NCBI GenBank assembly: GCA_015055725.1
Contig: SVHO01000001.1
Location: 1-64,000 of the forward strand
DNA: 64,000 nucleotides
From: Clostridiales bacterium
Lineage (GTDB): Bacteria > Bacillota > Clostridia > Christensenellales > Borkfalkiaceae
Direction: 5' to 3'
The notes beneath the pieces were generated by a model. It had not been told where the DNA came from and ran no database searches. It was given only the letters and a program-made list of their open reading frames with translations. Within the stretch, counting starts at the first letter, position 1; the number at the start of each line of letters is the position of its first letter. This document shows, in pieces, positions 32,672 to 41,975 of this stretch. Position numbers and translations under genes: made by a program.

Positions 32672-33499
32672 ATGACCGTCTATATCGAGTTGGTGTTAAT
32701 AGACAATTTCGTGATAGATTATTTGCTTTTAAAAGCCACTTTCGTGCTTATGGGTGTAAAAACCACACGAAAGAGGCTTTTTCTTTGCGCCTTTTTGGGA
32801 AGTGTTATAGCGCTTGCTTTTCCGCTTATAAAAATTAAAACTTTGTCGACCGCAGTTAAAATTTTAACGGGTTTTTTGCTAACCATTTTATCTGCAGATT
32901 ACCGAGATAAAAGAGAATATTTTATAAGCACGGCAATTTTTTTCTTGTTAACCTTTTTAACGGGAGGGGCTATAATTGGCGTTTATTCTATTTTAGGTTT
33001 AGATTATTCGGCGGAATTTTCAATAGCCGTTATGATTTTGCCCGTATACGTTATCATTAAAGTGATTAGTGAAGTTATAAAATTTATTTATAGGCGAAAA
33101 AACACGCTTTCGTGGACGTATAAAATAGAACTTGGCTTTGGTGAAAATTCGCTTTTAGGCGTTGGATTTTTGGATACGGGAAACGCGCTTTACGACGGGA
33201 ATAACCCCGTGATAATTACGACAAAGCGTTTTGCTTTAAAATTTATTGACCAAAATTTTTACAAATTAAAATTTAAGAAAATTATGGTGAGAACGGTTTT
33301 AGGTGAAAGTCAAAAAAACGCTGTAATAATTGAGCGGTTAGTGATATATAACGAAGGCAAGCGGAATATATTTAATAACGTGACCGTTTGTATTTCTGAC
33401 AACGAAATCGGTGGCGGATACGACGTTATTTTACACCCTGCATTTATGGAGGAAAGGTATGATGAAAAACGTGATATTAAAACTGAAAAAGTTTCTTAA
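32672..33499 (+). CDS. spoIIGA: Sigma-E processing protease SpoIIGA
   Basis: 275 residues from ATG 32672, chosen for the GGGGGAG site and the family-like start [20 protein letters not shown]. Five N-terminal membrane helices (about 1-145) anchor a cytoplasmic aspartic-protease-like domain with D168-T-G in [12 protein letters not shown]. SpoIIGA cleaves pro-sigma-E in the mother cell after a signal from the forespore. The 3' end overlaps sigE by about 40 bases, the conserved spoIIGA-sigE operon. Confidence 0.93.
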   Translation: MTVYIELVLIDNFVIDYLLLKATFVLMGVKTTRKRLFLCAFLGSVIALAFPLIKIKTLSTAVKILTGFLLTILSADYRDKREYFISTAIFFLLTFLTGGAIIGVYSILGLDYSAEFSIAVMILPVYVIIKVISEVIKFIYRRKNTLSWTYKIELGFGENSLLGVGFLDTGNALYDGNNPVIITTKRFALKFIDQNFYKLKFKKIMVRTVLGESQKNAVIIERLVIYNEGKRNIFNNVTVCISDNEIGGGYDVILHPAFMEERYDEKRDIKTEKVS

Positions 33500-34169
33500 A
33501 AGATTTTCGTTTAATGAAAACATATTGCGATTTATCGGCGGTGGGGAAGTTTTGCCCCAGCCTTATTCTGCCGAAGAAGAGGCGCAAATGGTTGCTAAAC
33601 TTAGCGATGGCGATAAAGAGATAAGGGACAAACTAGTTGAACACAATTTAAGGTTAGTCGTCTACATTGCGCGAAGATTTGAAAATACGGGTGTAGACCT
33701 TGACGATTTGGTTTCGGTTGGAACGATAGGGTTAATTAAGGCGGTCAATTCTTTTAACGCCGACAAAAACATAAAACTTGCAACTTACGCGTCAAGGTGC
33801 ATTGAAAACGAAATTCTTATGCACCTGCGCCGAACTGTAAAATTAAAGAGTGAAGTTTCTTTTGACGAACCGCTTAACACCGATTGGGAAGGCAACGAAC
33901 TTATGCTTTCGGACGTGGTTGGAACGGATGGTGACGTCGTTTACAAAAAGATTGAAAACGGCGTAGAAACAGAACTTTTAGGCGTTGCGCTCACTAAACT
34001 TAACGATAGAGAAAGAGAAATAATGTGTTTAAGATACGGGCTTAGTGGTAAAGAAGAAAAAACCCAACGAGAAGTTGCGGATATGCTTGGGATTTCACAA
34101 AGTTATATTTCTCGCTTAGAAAAACGCATTATAGTTAGGCTAAAAAAAGAATTTTCTAAAATGGTATAA
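33459..34169 (+). CDS. sigE: Sporulation sigma factor sigma-E (pro-form)
   Basis: About 236 residues from ATG 33459 (or 33462), placed after GGAGGAAAGG. The N-terminal pro-sequence [16 protein letters not shown] and following [10 protein letters not shown] match pro-sigma-E, which is removed by SpoIIGA. Region 2 ([32 protein letters not shown]) and region 4 ([33 protein letters not shown]) are intact. It drives early mother-cell genes; ylbJ in this window has a matching promoter. Confidence 0.96.
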   Translation: MMKNVILKLKKFLKRFSFNENILRFIGGGEVLPQPYSAEEEAQMVAKLSDGDKEIRDKLVEHNLRLVVYIARRFENTGVDLDDLVSVGTIGLIKAVNSFNADKNIKLATYASRCIENEILMHLRRTVKLKSEVSFDEPLNTDWEGNELMLSDVVGTDGDVVYKKIENGVETELLGVALTKLNDREREIMCLRYGLSGKEEKTQREVADMLGISQSYISRLEKRIIVRLKKEFSKMV

Positions 34170-34229
34170 AAAATAATGTAAAGCGCATACTTGTTAAACC
34201 CCCTTTTAATTGAGTACATAGGAGGGATA

Positions 34230-35003
34230 ATGAGTAATAAAGTTATAATTTGCGGTATAAACACTGCAACGCTTCCGAATTTATCGGAAGAGCAAACGAG
34301 TGCGCTTTTATTAAAAATTAAGGCAGGGGACGAGCAAGCCCGTGAAGAGTTTATCGTGGGCAATATGCGTTTGGTGCTTGCAGTCATTAGAAGATTTAAC
34401 GTTAAAAACACTAATCCTGACGACGTTTTTCAAGCAGGGTGCATAGGGCTTATTAAAGCCATTGATAACTTTGATTTAAGTTTCGGCGTCAAATTTTCAA
34501 CTTACGCCGTGCCAATGATTATCGGGGAAGTTAAACGTCTTTTGCGTGACGGAAACTCTATGCGCATATCAAGAAGTATTAGAGATACTGCATACCAAGT
34601 GCTTAAAACGCGTGGCGAACTTGAAAGAGAAGAGCAAGACGTTTCCTTAGAAAAAGTTGCGCAAAAAATGAACGTTGCGCTTTCCGAAGTGGTTTACGCA
34701 TTAGACGCTATATCAGACACCGTTTCACTTTTCGACCCCGTTTATAACAAATCGGGTGACACTTTGCTTTTAATGGACCAAATAGGCGACGAAAAAAATA
34801 CTGACGAAACGTGGACTGAAAACGTTGCTCTTCAAACGGCGCTTGGTACGCTTGACAATAGAGAAAAAAAGATAATATATTTAAGGTATTATGAAGGTAA
34901 AACGCAGACGGAGATAAGCAAAGAGATAGGGATATCACAAGCGCAAGTTTCGCGTTTAGAAAAAACTGCTTTATCAATGATAAAAAATAGAATAAGAGCG
35001 TAA
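34230..35003 (+). CDS. sigG: Sporulation sigma factor sigma-G
   Basis: 257 residues from ATG 34230 (AGGAGG site). The start MSNKVIICGINTATLPNLS matches the conserved sigma-G N-terminus (NKVEICGVDTSKLPVL in B. subtilis). Region 2 (MRLVLAVIRRFNVKNTNPDDVFQAG), a region 3 and region 4 (LDNREKKIIYLRYYEGKTQTEISKEIGISQAQVSRLEK, in part) are present. It controls late forespore genes. It follows sigE after 60 bases, the standard order. Confidence 0.97.
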   Translation: MSNKVIICGINTATLPNLSEEQTSALLLKIKAGDEQAREEFIVGNMRLVLAVIRRFNVKNTNPDDVFQAGCIGLIKAIDNFDLSFGVKFSTYAVPMIIGEVKRLLRDGNSMRISRSIRDTAYQVLKTRGELEREEQDVSLEKVAQKMNVALSEVVYALDAISDTVSLFDPVYNKSGDTLLLMDQIGDEKNTDETWTENVALQTALGTLDNREKKIIYLRYYEGKTQTEISKEIGISQAQVSRLEKTALSMIKNRIRA

Positions 35004-35015
35004 AGAGAGAAACAA

Positions 35016-35050
35016 AAAAATCACCGAAATAACGGTGATTTTTGTCTTTT
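35016..35050 (+). terminator. Intrinsic terminator after sigG
   Basis: AAAAATCACCG (35016-35026) with CGGTGATTTTT (35033-35043), then TTTTTT. Confidence 0.92.
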
Positions 35051-35088
35051 TTGCATTTTAGGACAAGTGTGCGTCATATTTTAATAAT

Positions 35089-35490
35089 ATGGAATTAACG
35101 TATAGCGAACTTAAAAAAAGAGACGTGGTAAATATTGCAGACGGCAGGTGTTTTGGGCGCGTAATAGACTTAAAGATAAAATTTCCACAAGGGGTGCTTA
35201 CTGGAATTTTCGTGCCCGGTTCAAAAAGGCGGGGTTTTTTCGCAAAGTTTGATAAAACTAAAATTTTTATTGAAGAAAACAAAATTATAAAAATCGGTGG
35301 AGACGTTATTTTGGTAGAGGTTAGATGCGCCGACCCTTACGGCAAGCCACCGCCTGAAAAACCGCACAAACCCCCAAAGCCTTTGCCCCCGCATAATCCT
35401 TGTGAAAGTCCGTGTTCTAACGGCAACGGGTTATCGCGTGAACAATTTGGAGAGATGTTTTCAGATAGGCTCTCTGACGAAGACTATTGA
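35089..35490 (+). CDS. YlmC/YmxH-family PRC-barrel protein
   Basis: 133 residues. The first 80 residues match the YlmC/YmxH PRC-barrel family (ELKKRDVVNIADGRCFGRVIDLKI; G-x-F-VPG; IGGDVILVE), small proteins linked to sporulation and commonly found next to sigE-sigG in Clostridia. An unusual Pro/His/Lys-rich tail (PPPEKPHKPPKPLPPHNP) follows, then an acidic end. No SD is visible. GCATT (35053), 17 bases, CATATTTTA resembles a sigma-F/G promoter and would give an almost leaderless mRNA; this is tentative. Confidence 0.85.
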   Translation: MELTYSELKKRDVVNIADGRCFGRVIDLKIKFPQGVLTGIFVPGSKRRGFFAKFDKTKIFIEENKIIKIGGDVILVEVRCADPYGKPPPEKPHKPPKPLPPHNPCESPCSNGNGLSREQFGEMFSDRLSDEDY

Positions 35491-35555
35491 TTTTTTGCAA
35501 AAAATATCGCAAAAGAAAAAATCCAATTTTTAACAAATTATTTTTTAAAACCCCC

Positions 35556-35584
35556 TTGAAATGTGGAAGATTATGGTTTATAAT
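35556..35584 (+). promoter_or_regulatory. Sigma-A promoter of the EF-G-like gene
   Basis: TTGAAA (35556-35561), a 17-base spacer, TATAAT (35579-35584). A small AACGG/CCGTT hairpin lies in the short leader before the AGGGGGA ribosome site. Confidence 0.75.
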
Positions 35585-35642
35585 ATTATCGACCGTTTAA
35601 GAACGGAATTTTACCGTTAGAAAATTTAGGGGGATTATAATT

Positions 35643-37703
35643 ATGGGTAAAATAATTGCAGAAAATATAAGGAACGTTGCTATTATAGGGCATAGCGGTG
35701 CGGGTAAAACTTCTCTTGCCGAAGCCATTTTGTTTAACGGCAAAAGTATAGATAGGCTTGGCAAAACGACAGAAAAAAACACCGTTATGGATTTTGACGA
35801 GCAGGAAACTTCAAGGGGGATTTCAATCTCTCTTGCGTGCGCGTTTACCGAGTGGGCGGATACTAAAATCAATATAATAGACGTTCCGGGATTTTATGAT
35901 TTTGAGGGCGAATTTGAAAGCGCAATGCGTGCGGTTGGTTCTGCCGTGCTAGTTGCAGACGCTAACGGACAAGTTGCCGTCGGGGCTGAAAAAGCCATTG
36001 ATTATTGCTTGCGCCGTCATATTCCGCTTATGATATTCGTTAACGGCATTGATAAAGATAACGCTAATTACGTTGCAACCGTTGAAGCCTTCCGCACGAA
36101 ATACGGCAAAAAGATTTCACCAACGCACTTGCCTATTATGCGTGACGGAAAGATGAAAGGCTACGTTTCGGTTATTTCGGGTAAAGCATTTGAATTCACG
36201 CAAGGTGGCAGAAACGCAATCGCAACGCCTGACTCAATGGTTGGGGACGTTCAATCGTTAAAAGACGCGCTTATTGAAGCGGCTGCTGAAACGAGCGAAG
36301 AATTGCTTGATAAATATCTTGCCGAAGGAACGCTTACTAACGACGAAATAGTTGCAGGTATTAAAAACGGTTTAAGCGCAGGTGAAACCGTGCCTATTAT
36401 GGGCGGTTCGGCAACGCAAAACATGGGCGTTATTAACTTGATGTATGAAATAGTTGACCTTTTGCCGTCACCTATAGAAAGAAGACCCGTTCTTGCAACC
36501 GACGCTAATGGCGAAGTTCTATCCATCGTGTGTGACGTAGATAAACCCGTTTCGGCACAAGTTTTCAAAACTGTTGCAGACCCGTTCGTTGGTAAACTCA
36601 ATATGGTTAGGGTGTTCACGGGCACGTTAAAGACTGGTATGACCGTTTATAACGCAACCACGGGTGAAAAAGAGCGCATCAACACGCTTTACGTTATGAA
36701 AGGCAAAAAACAAGAAGCGGTTAGCGAACTCGTTGCGGGCGATATAGGCGCGGTTAACAAACTAAACAACACCAACACGGGCGACACGCTTTCAGACGAA
36801 AGTTATAAGATTAAGTTCTATCCTATTCCTTTCCCAGAACCCGTTTTAACCATGAAAATATCAGCTAAAAAATCGGGTGAAGAAGATAAGGTTTTCCAAG
36901 GTATAAACCGTTTAGCAGAAGAAGATTTAACCTTTAAGGTTGAAAAAGATAAAGAAACGGGTGAAATGGTTATCCGTGGTTTAGGCGAAACTCAACTTGA
37001 CGTTTTGTGCAAAAAATTAAAAGCAAAATTTGGTTGTGAAGCATTATTAGAAGAACCAAAAGTTGCGTTTAAAGAAACTATAACGGGCGTTGCAGAAGCC
37101 GAAGGGAAACACAAAAAGCAAACGGGTGGCGCAGGACAGTTCGGCGTGGTTAACATTAAGTTTGAAGCAGGCGCAAGCGACGGCGTGTTTGAATTCGTTG
37201 ACCAAACGGTTGGCGGTGCCGTGCCCAAGCAATTTATTCCTGCGGTAGAAAAAGGGCTTAGAGAAGCAATCCAAAAAGGCGTGCTTGCAGGTTATCCTAT
37301 GGTTAATCTTAAATGCACGTTGTTCGACGGCAAATATCACCCCGTTGACAGTAAAGAAGTTGCTTTCGTTTCTGCTGCAAAACTTGCTTACGACGAAGGA
37401 GTTAAAAAAGCAAGACCTGTTATTTTAGAGCCTATTTATTCTTATAAAATAATCGTTCCAGATAATTATACAGGCGATATTTTAGGGGATATGAATAAAC
37501 GCCGTGGCAGAATTATCGGTATGGAAACGGTTGACGGGTTGCAAGAAATAACTGCACAAGCTCCGCTTGTTGAAATGCTTAAATATGCAACCGATTTGCG
37601 CAGTATGACGCAAGGTCGCGGTAAGTTCCGTTTCGAATTTGCAAGTTATGAAGAAGTGCCGTTTTCTGCACAAGAAAAAATAATAGCAGATTCAAAAAAA
37701 TAA
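35643..37703 (+). CDS. EF-G-like translational GTPase paralogue with altered G motifs
   Basis: 686 residues with all five EF-G domains recognisable, but it is not canonical FusA. G1 is GHSGAGKT (16-23) instead of AHIDAGKT. G3 is DVPGFYDF (80-87) instead of DTPGHVDF, so the catalytic His is a Phe. G4 is NGID (134-137) instead of NKxD. Clostridia often carry an EF-G-like paralogue with GHGGSGKT and DTPGYFDF; the loss of Lys in G4 here is a further departure. Domain IV (TGGAGQFGVVNIKFE) and V (RRGRIIGMETVDGLQEITAQAPL) are kept. Its role is unknown: ribosome rescue, recycling or stress translation are possible. Own promoter; fruK-like gene follows after 34 bases. Confidence 0.88.
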   Translation: MGKIIAENIRNVAIIGHSGAGKTSLAEAILFNGKSIDRLGKTTEKNTVMDFDEQETSRGISISLACAFTEWADTKINIIDVPGFYDFEGEFESAMRAVGSAVLVADANGQVAVGAEKAIDYCLRRHIPLMIFVNGIDKDNANYVATVEAFRTKYGKKISPTHLPIMRDGKMKGYVSVISGKAFEFTQGGRNAIATPDSMVGDVQSLKDALIEAAAETSEELLDKYLAEGTLTNDEIVAGIKNGLSAGETVPIMGGSATQNMGVINLMYEIVDLLPSPIERRPVLATDANGEVLSIVCDVDKPVSAQVFKTVADPFVGKLNMVRVFTGTLKTGMTVYNATTGEKERINTLYVMKGKKQEAVSELVAGDIGAVNKLNNTNTGDTLSDESYKIKFYPIPFPEPVLTMKISAKKSGEEDKVFQGINRLAEEDLTFKVEKDKETGEMVIRGLGETQLDVLCKKLKAKFGCEALLEEPKVAFKETITGVAEAEGKHKKQTGGAGQFGVVNIKFEAGASDGVFEFVDQTVGGAVPKQFIPAVEKGLREAIQKGVLAGYPMVNLKCTLFDGKYHPVDSKEVAFVSAAKLAYDEGVKKARPVILEPIYSYKIIVPDNYTGDILGDMNKRRGRIIGMETVDGLQEITAQAPLVEMLKYATDLRSMTQGRGKFRFEFASYEEVPFSAQEKIIADSKK

Positions 37704-37737
37704 GCGCGTTGATTTAAGCGCATTGGAGATGGTTTAA

Positions 37738-38664
37738 ATGGTATTAACTATATGCCCGAACCCGAGCATTGACTGCACGATTGAACTTGACAGTTTAAAC
37801 GTAGGTATGCTTAATAAAATTGACAGCAAGGTGGAAACTTATTCGGGCAAAGCGTTAAACGTTGCTATAGGTATAGCAAGGCTTGGCGAACAAAGTTTTG
37901 CAACGGGGTTTATGTTTGAAAACCACGCTAAAATGTTTGAACACGTTTTAGATAGAGAAGGCGTTAAACATAATTTCGTGTGCAACAAGGGTAATGCAAG
38001 GGTAAACTATAAAATTATTGATAAACGCTCAATGCTTACCGAAATAAACGATAGGGGCGAAACGGTTATAGAAGAAAAGCAAGACGAATTAGTTGAACTC
38101 GTTAAAAACCTTTCACCCAATTATCAAATTGCAGTTATGAGCGGGAGTTTGCCAAAAGGCGTAAACCCTGATTATTATGCAAAAGTGCTTTCCGTTATCC
38201 CAAAAGACGTTAAAGTTATAGTCGACACCGAGAAAATGAATATGTTATCGGCAATCGGCAGTCGTGAAATTTTTATGGCAAAGCCAAATCTTCGTGAACT
38301 TGAAAACTTTACGGGGCAAACGATAGTCGACCTTAAAGATATGGTAAAGGCGTCTTATAAATACATAGATATGGGCGTTAAAAACGTTTTGGTATCTTTG
38401 GGGGCAGACGGTGCGATTTTAACAGACGGGACAGAAAGTTATTTTTGCAAAAGCGCGTCAGTTGCAGTTAATTCTACCGTTGGTGCAGGCGATTCAATGG
38501 TTGCGGCAACTTGCGTTGGGTTATTGCAAGGCGTTCCTATGCACGAACTTTTAAGAATGTCCGTTGCGGCGGGAACAGCGTCCGTCACGACGAGTGGAAC
38601 AAATCTATTTTATCGCGACAAATATAAAGAAATTTACACGAAAATTTATTCTCAAAAAATGTAG
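37738..38664 (+). CDS. PfkB-family sugar-phosphate kinase (1-phosphofructokinase-like)
   Basis: 308 residues. The start MVLTICPNPSIDCTIEL and the catalytic signature VNSTVGAGDSMVAATCVGLLQG (Asp of GAGDS as base) place it in the FruK/LacC branch, which phosphorylates fructose-1-phosphate or tagatose-6-phosphate. No PTS or transcriptional regulator is adjacent, so the substrate is uncertain. GGAGAT precedes the ATG. Followed by a terminator. Confidence 0.85.
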   Translation: MVLTICPNPSIDCTIELDSLNVGMLNKIDSKVETYSGKALNVAIGIARLGEQSFATGFMFENHAKMFEHVLDREGVKHNFVCNKGNARVNYKIIDKRSMLTEINDRGETVIEEKQDELVELVKNLSPNYQIAVMSGSLPKGVNPDYYAKVLSVIPKDVKVIVDTEKMNMLSAIGSREIFMAKPNLRELENFTGQTIVDLKDMVKASYKYIDMGVKNVLVSLGADGAILTDGTESYFCKSASVAVNSTVGAGDSMVAATCVGLLQGVPMHELLRMSVAAGTASVTTSGTNLFYRDKYKEIYTKIYSQKM

Positions 38665-38694
38665 AATAAAAACTAAAATTAAAAGAAAAAGCAT

Positions 38695-38727
38695 AAACAG
38701 TTTGCGGAAAACGCAAACTGTTTTTGT
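38695..38727 (+). terminator. Intrinsic terminator after the PfkB-type kinase gene
   Basis: 12-bp stem 38695-38706 with 38712-38723, GAAAA loop, then TTTTT. The next start codon lies only 3-5 bases beyond the T-run. Confidence 0.9.
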
Positions 38728-38728
38728 T

Positions 38729-39583
38729 ATGAAAAAAAATCAAATTATAAGTCCATTTAAAATTTTATCTGAAAAAAGGCTTTCTACCGTTGCGGGGGCG
38801 TGGGTTTTTTACTTTTTGCTTTCAGTTATTCCACTCGTGTTTTTGGTGGTGACGGCTTTCGGCGTGTTCGGAGTAAAGATTACAACAGACTTAGTTTCAA
38901 GATTGCCCGAAGAATTTAGAACTGCGGGCGAAGCAATTGTTTTAACGGCGACCACGGCGTCAAACGGCGCAACCGTTTTGTTTATAGTGACGGCGGTTTA
39001 TTCTTGCATAAGACTTTTAAGCCAGATGTCTAAAGATGGAGATTGCATTTACGGGGTAAAGTCAAAAACCAAACGCGGAATAATGCGAAAGTTTTGGGCA
39101 ATTATCGCTCTTGCAACTCTTTTTGCGGTATTTGCCGGAGCGTCCGTTTTAGTTGCGTTTGGTAATAAACTTTTTAATTTTACTTTTGCCGTTCACGGCG
39201 TTAAAAAACTTTTAACCACCTTGGGCGTATTCTTTTTGGCAATACTTTTATGCTTTATCATAATTTTATTGCTTAACCGTTTTATAAGTCCCGTAAAATT
39301 AAAGATTAAGCAAGTTGCGTTTGGAAGTTTTATATCTTTAGTTATCATTGTTTTAGGGACTATGGGATTTGCTTTGTATATAAGGTTTTTTAATTCGTAT
39401 AACGCGTTCTACGGAAGTTTAGCAGGGATTATTGTGTTTTTGCTTTGGGCGTATATATTGATGGTTAGTCTTGTCACGGGGGTTATTATAAACCAACACC
39501 TATATGCGAAAGATGCCAAAAAACTTGACAAAAAGGTGCGTGAGAGTATAATAAAAAGAAAAGTTAACACCGCAAGGGGATAA
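38729..39583 (+). CDS. YihY/BrkB-family membrane protein
   Basis: 284 residues from ATG 38729 (longer readings run back into the kinase gene). Six hydrophobic helices and the YihY pattern (TVAGAWVFYFLLSVIPLVFLVVT, then YNAFYGSLAGIIVFLLWAYILMVSLVTGVIINQHL in part). Function is not known; it was once mislabelled RNase BN. No SD is present and the ATG sits just after a strong terminator hairpin, so the start or the role of that hairpin needs checking. It abuts the ABC exporter genes by 2 bases. Confidence 0.85.
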   Translation: MKKNQIISPFKILSEKRLSTVAGAWVFYFLLSVIPLVFLVVTAFGVFGVKITTDLVSRLPEEFRTAGEAIVLTATTASNGATVLFIVTAVYSCIRLLSQMSKDGDCIYGVKSKTKRGIMRKFWAIIALATLFAVFAGASVLVAFGNKLFNFTFAVHGVKKLLTTLGVFFLAILLCFIIILLLNRFISPVKLKIKQVAFGSFISLVIIVLGTMGFALYIRFFNSYNAFYGSLAGIIVFLLWAYILMVSLVTGVIINQHLYAKDAKKLDKKVRESIIKRKVNTARG

Positions 39584-39585
39584 TT

Positions 39586-40293
39586 ATGCTTAAAATAAAC
39601 AATTTAACTAAATATTACGGCAAAACTTTTAAGGCGGTTGACGACCTTTCTCTGCACGTTAAGGCGGGTGAAATTTACGGATTTATCGGGCATAACGGCG
39701 CGGGAAAATCAACCACCATTAAGTCAATAGTTGGCGCAATTGATTTTGAGCAAGGGGATATTTTAATAAATTCTTTATCTGTAAAAGATAACCCCGTGGA
39801 ATGCAAAAAAGTTATGGCTTACATACCAGATAATCCCGACGTTTACGATTATTTAACGGGTATTCAATACATAAATTTCGTGTGCGATATTTTTAGGGTT
39901 GGCGAAGAGAGAAACCAAAGAATTAAAGAATACGCAACCCTTTTTCAAATAGAAAAAAATTTAGGTGATTTAATATCTTCATACTCACACGGTATGAAAC
40001 AAAAACTCGTTATAATTTCCGCCCTCGTTCACAATCCCAAATTACTTGTTTTAGACGAACCGTTCGTGGGGCTTGACCCAATTGCGTCGCATAGGCTAAA
40101 AGAACTTATGCGCAAATTGTGTGATGATGGTGGGGCAATTTTCTTTTCAACCCACGTTTTAGAAGTTGCCGAAAAACTTTGTGATAGGGTTGGAATTATC
40201 AAGGGTGGCAAACTCGTTAAAGAAGGAACAATGGAGCAAATTGCAGGCGACAAGTCGTTAGAAAGTCTTTTCTTGGAGATTGCCGATGAGTAA
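39586..40293 (+). CDS. ABC transporter ATP-binding protein
   Basis: 235 residues. Walker A GHNGAGKST (about 36-44), signature SSYSHGMKQKL, Walker B LLVLDEPFVGLDP and switch His in STHVLEVAEKLCD. It is in the ABC-2 exporter (drug/antibiotic/Na+) class and pairs with the permease that overlaps its 3' end. Substrate unknown. Confidence 0.92.
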   Translation: MLKINNLTKYYGKTFKAVDDLSLHVKAGEIYGFIGHNGAGKSTTIKSIVGAIDFEQGDILINSLSVKDNPVECKKVMAYIPDNPDVYDYLTGIQYINFVCDIFRVGEERNQRIKEYATLFQIEKNLGDLISSYSHGMKQKLVIISALVHNPKLLVLDEPFVGLDPIASHRLKELMRKLCDDGGAIFFSTHVLEVAEKLCDRVGIIKGGKLVKEGTMEQIAGDKSLESLFLEIADE

Positions 40294-41833
40294 TTTTTTT
40301 AGCCTTGTAAAAGTTCAATTTTTATCGTATTTTGGAATAAACAAAGTGTTGCATTCGGGCAAAAAGTCAAAAACTATCCGAACGTTTGGCGCTTTACTTT
40401 TCGCGTTGATTTTTACATCTGCCTTCGGTTTTATTGGCTACGTTTATTCTGAAATGTTTGCAACGTCTTTAAGTTTAACGGGCGAAATTTATAAACTCAT
40501 TCCGCTTATGGTGGGAATGAGTTCGCTTGTGGCGTTTGCATTTTCTTTTTACGCGTCAAGTAGTGCTATTTACGGGTTTAAAGACTATGAAATGATTTCG
40601 GCAATGCCCGTTAAAACGCACACCGTGGTGCTTTCAAAAGTTTTCTTTTCATACGTCGCAGACTTGCTTTTTACTCTTTTAATAATTATTCCGTCATTAT
40701 TCGTCTATAAAAATTATGGCGGTGTAATAGACGGCTATTTTATCATAAGCACGCTTATAATTTCTATTGTTTCGCCTTTTTTTCCATTTGCGCTTTCAAC
40801 CGTAATCGGTGCGCTCGTCACCTTTATTTCTTCAAGGTTTAAAAGAAAAAATCTTGCTCAAATAATTTTACTAGTCTTAATAATGGTTGGTTTTTTTGCG
40901 CTTAGCATGCTTGAAGACGCAGGGCTAATGAATAAGGCCATAGAAAAAATCTATTTTATTTTTCCGCTTTGCTTAAAAGCCTTTTCGTCTATTACTGATT
41001 TAGTGTGGTTTAGTTTAGCGTGTATATCTTCTGCAACCGTAGTAACTGTTTTAACTTGCTTAACGTATCGCAAAATGAACACTTTGCTTTCAGCAAGGAA
41101 AAAGAGCGCAAACTTTAAGTTAAAACAATTAAAAATAAACTCTCCAACACGCGTTTTACTCGTTAGAGAATTAAAGCGTTTAACAAGTGCCCCCACTTAC
41201 TTATTAAACACCGTTATGGGCGCATTTTTTACCATTGTTGCAGGGGTTAGTTTTATTTTTGTGCCATCTCTTTCGCTCTTGTCAGACCTTTTTATAAGGC
41301 TTGTTCCCGCAATTTTTGGTTTTATGTTTATGTTGGCGCCAACAACTTCGTGCTCACTTTCTATTGAGGGCGAAACTTTTTGGATAATTAAAACAATGCC
41401 TGTTTCAATAAAAAAACTCATAAACGTTAAACTTTCTGTAAACTTAATTTTAGGGGTAATTCCTGCGTTTATATCTTCAATTCTTTTTGCGGTGGCGTTT
41501 AACGGCGTTTCCATTTGGTGTTCTATTTTGGTTGTTTTGTGCGCACTTTCAATTTCACTTCTCGGTGGAAATTTAGGAATGATTTTTAATATTCTGCTAC
41601 CTATGATGAAATGGGATAATATAAATAAACCAGTAAAACAAGGTGGCGCATTACTTTTAACTATGCTTTGCGCATTTGTTTTTGCAGGGCTTTTCGGTGT
41701 GGGGGCAATATATCTAAAAATAGCAACTTTTTGGATATTGTTTATAGCTTTTTCTTTCACGATTGTTTTAAATGTTGTAGTTTACCTTTTACTTATGACA
41801 AAAGGCGAAAAATTAATCAATCAAAAAACTTAA
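40286..41833 (+). CDS. ABC-2-type exporter permease
   Basis: 515 residues from ATG 40286, chosen for the GGAG site at the right distance; a TTG two codons earlier is too close. About 12 hydrophobic helices in two halves. The N-terminal KVQFLSYFGINKVLHSGKKSKTIRTF and repeated helix clusters fit the large putative ABC exporter permeases of Bacillota. It overlaps the ATPase gene by 8 bases. No terminator is obvious before the next promoter. Confidence 0.8.
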   Translation: MSNFFSLVKVQFLSYFGINKVLHSGKKSKTIRTFGALLFALIFTSAFGFIGYVYSEMFATSLSLTGEIYKLIPLMVGMSSLVAFAFSFYASSSAIYGFKDYEMISAMPVKTHTVVLSKVFFSYVADLLFTLLIIIPSLFVYKNYGGVIDGYFIISTLIISIVSPFFPFALSTVIGALVTFISSRFKRKNLAQIILLVLIMVGFFALSMLEDAGLMNKAIEKIYFIFPLCLKAFSSITDLVWFSLACISSATVVTVLTCLTYRKMNTLLSARKKSANFKLKQLKINSPTRVLLVRELKRLTSAPTYLLNTVMGAFFTIVAGVSFIFVPSLSLLSDLFIRLVPAIFGFMFMLAPTTSCSLSIEGETFWIIKTMPVSIKKLINVKLSVNLILGVIPAFISSILFAVAFNGVSIWCSILVVLCALSISLLGGNLGMIFNILLPMMKWDNINKPVKQGGALLLTMLCAFVFAGLFGVGAIYLKIATFWILFIAFSFTIVLNVVVYLLLMTKGEKLINQKT

Positions 41834-41861
41834 AAAAAATAGTTGTATTTTATTAAAATAC

Positions 41862-41890
41862 TTGACACTTAAAAAACGCGGGTGTATAAT
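41862..41890 (+). promoter_or_regulatory. Consensus sigma-A promoter of the aromatic operon leader
   Basis: TTGACA (41862-41867), a 17-base spacer, TATAAT (41885-41890): a full match to consensus. Predicted start near 41897. Confidence 0.92.
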
Positions 41891-41915
41891 AAAAACAATT
41901 TTGGAGCAAAAATTT

Positions 41916-41975
41916 ATGAAATTCGTTAATTACTTTTATTTTTACTTTAATAACAGGTTTTCAATATCTCGTTAG
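41916..41975 (+). CDS. Phe/Tyr-rich leader peptide of the aromatic operon
   Basis: 19 codons, MKFVNYFYFYFNNRFSISR, with GGAG 9 bases before the ATG. It has 5 Phe and 3 Tyr, with an uninterrupted Y-F-Y-F-Y-F run at residues 6-11. The operon downstream makes Phe and Tyr, so ribosome stalling at these codons when charged tRNA is short is the obvious sensor. Too short for routine gene calling. Confidence 0.88.
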   Translation: MKFVNYFYFYFNNRFSISR

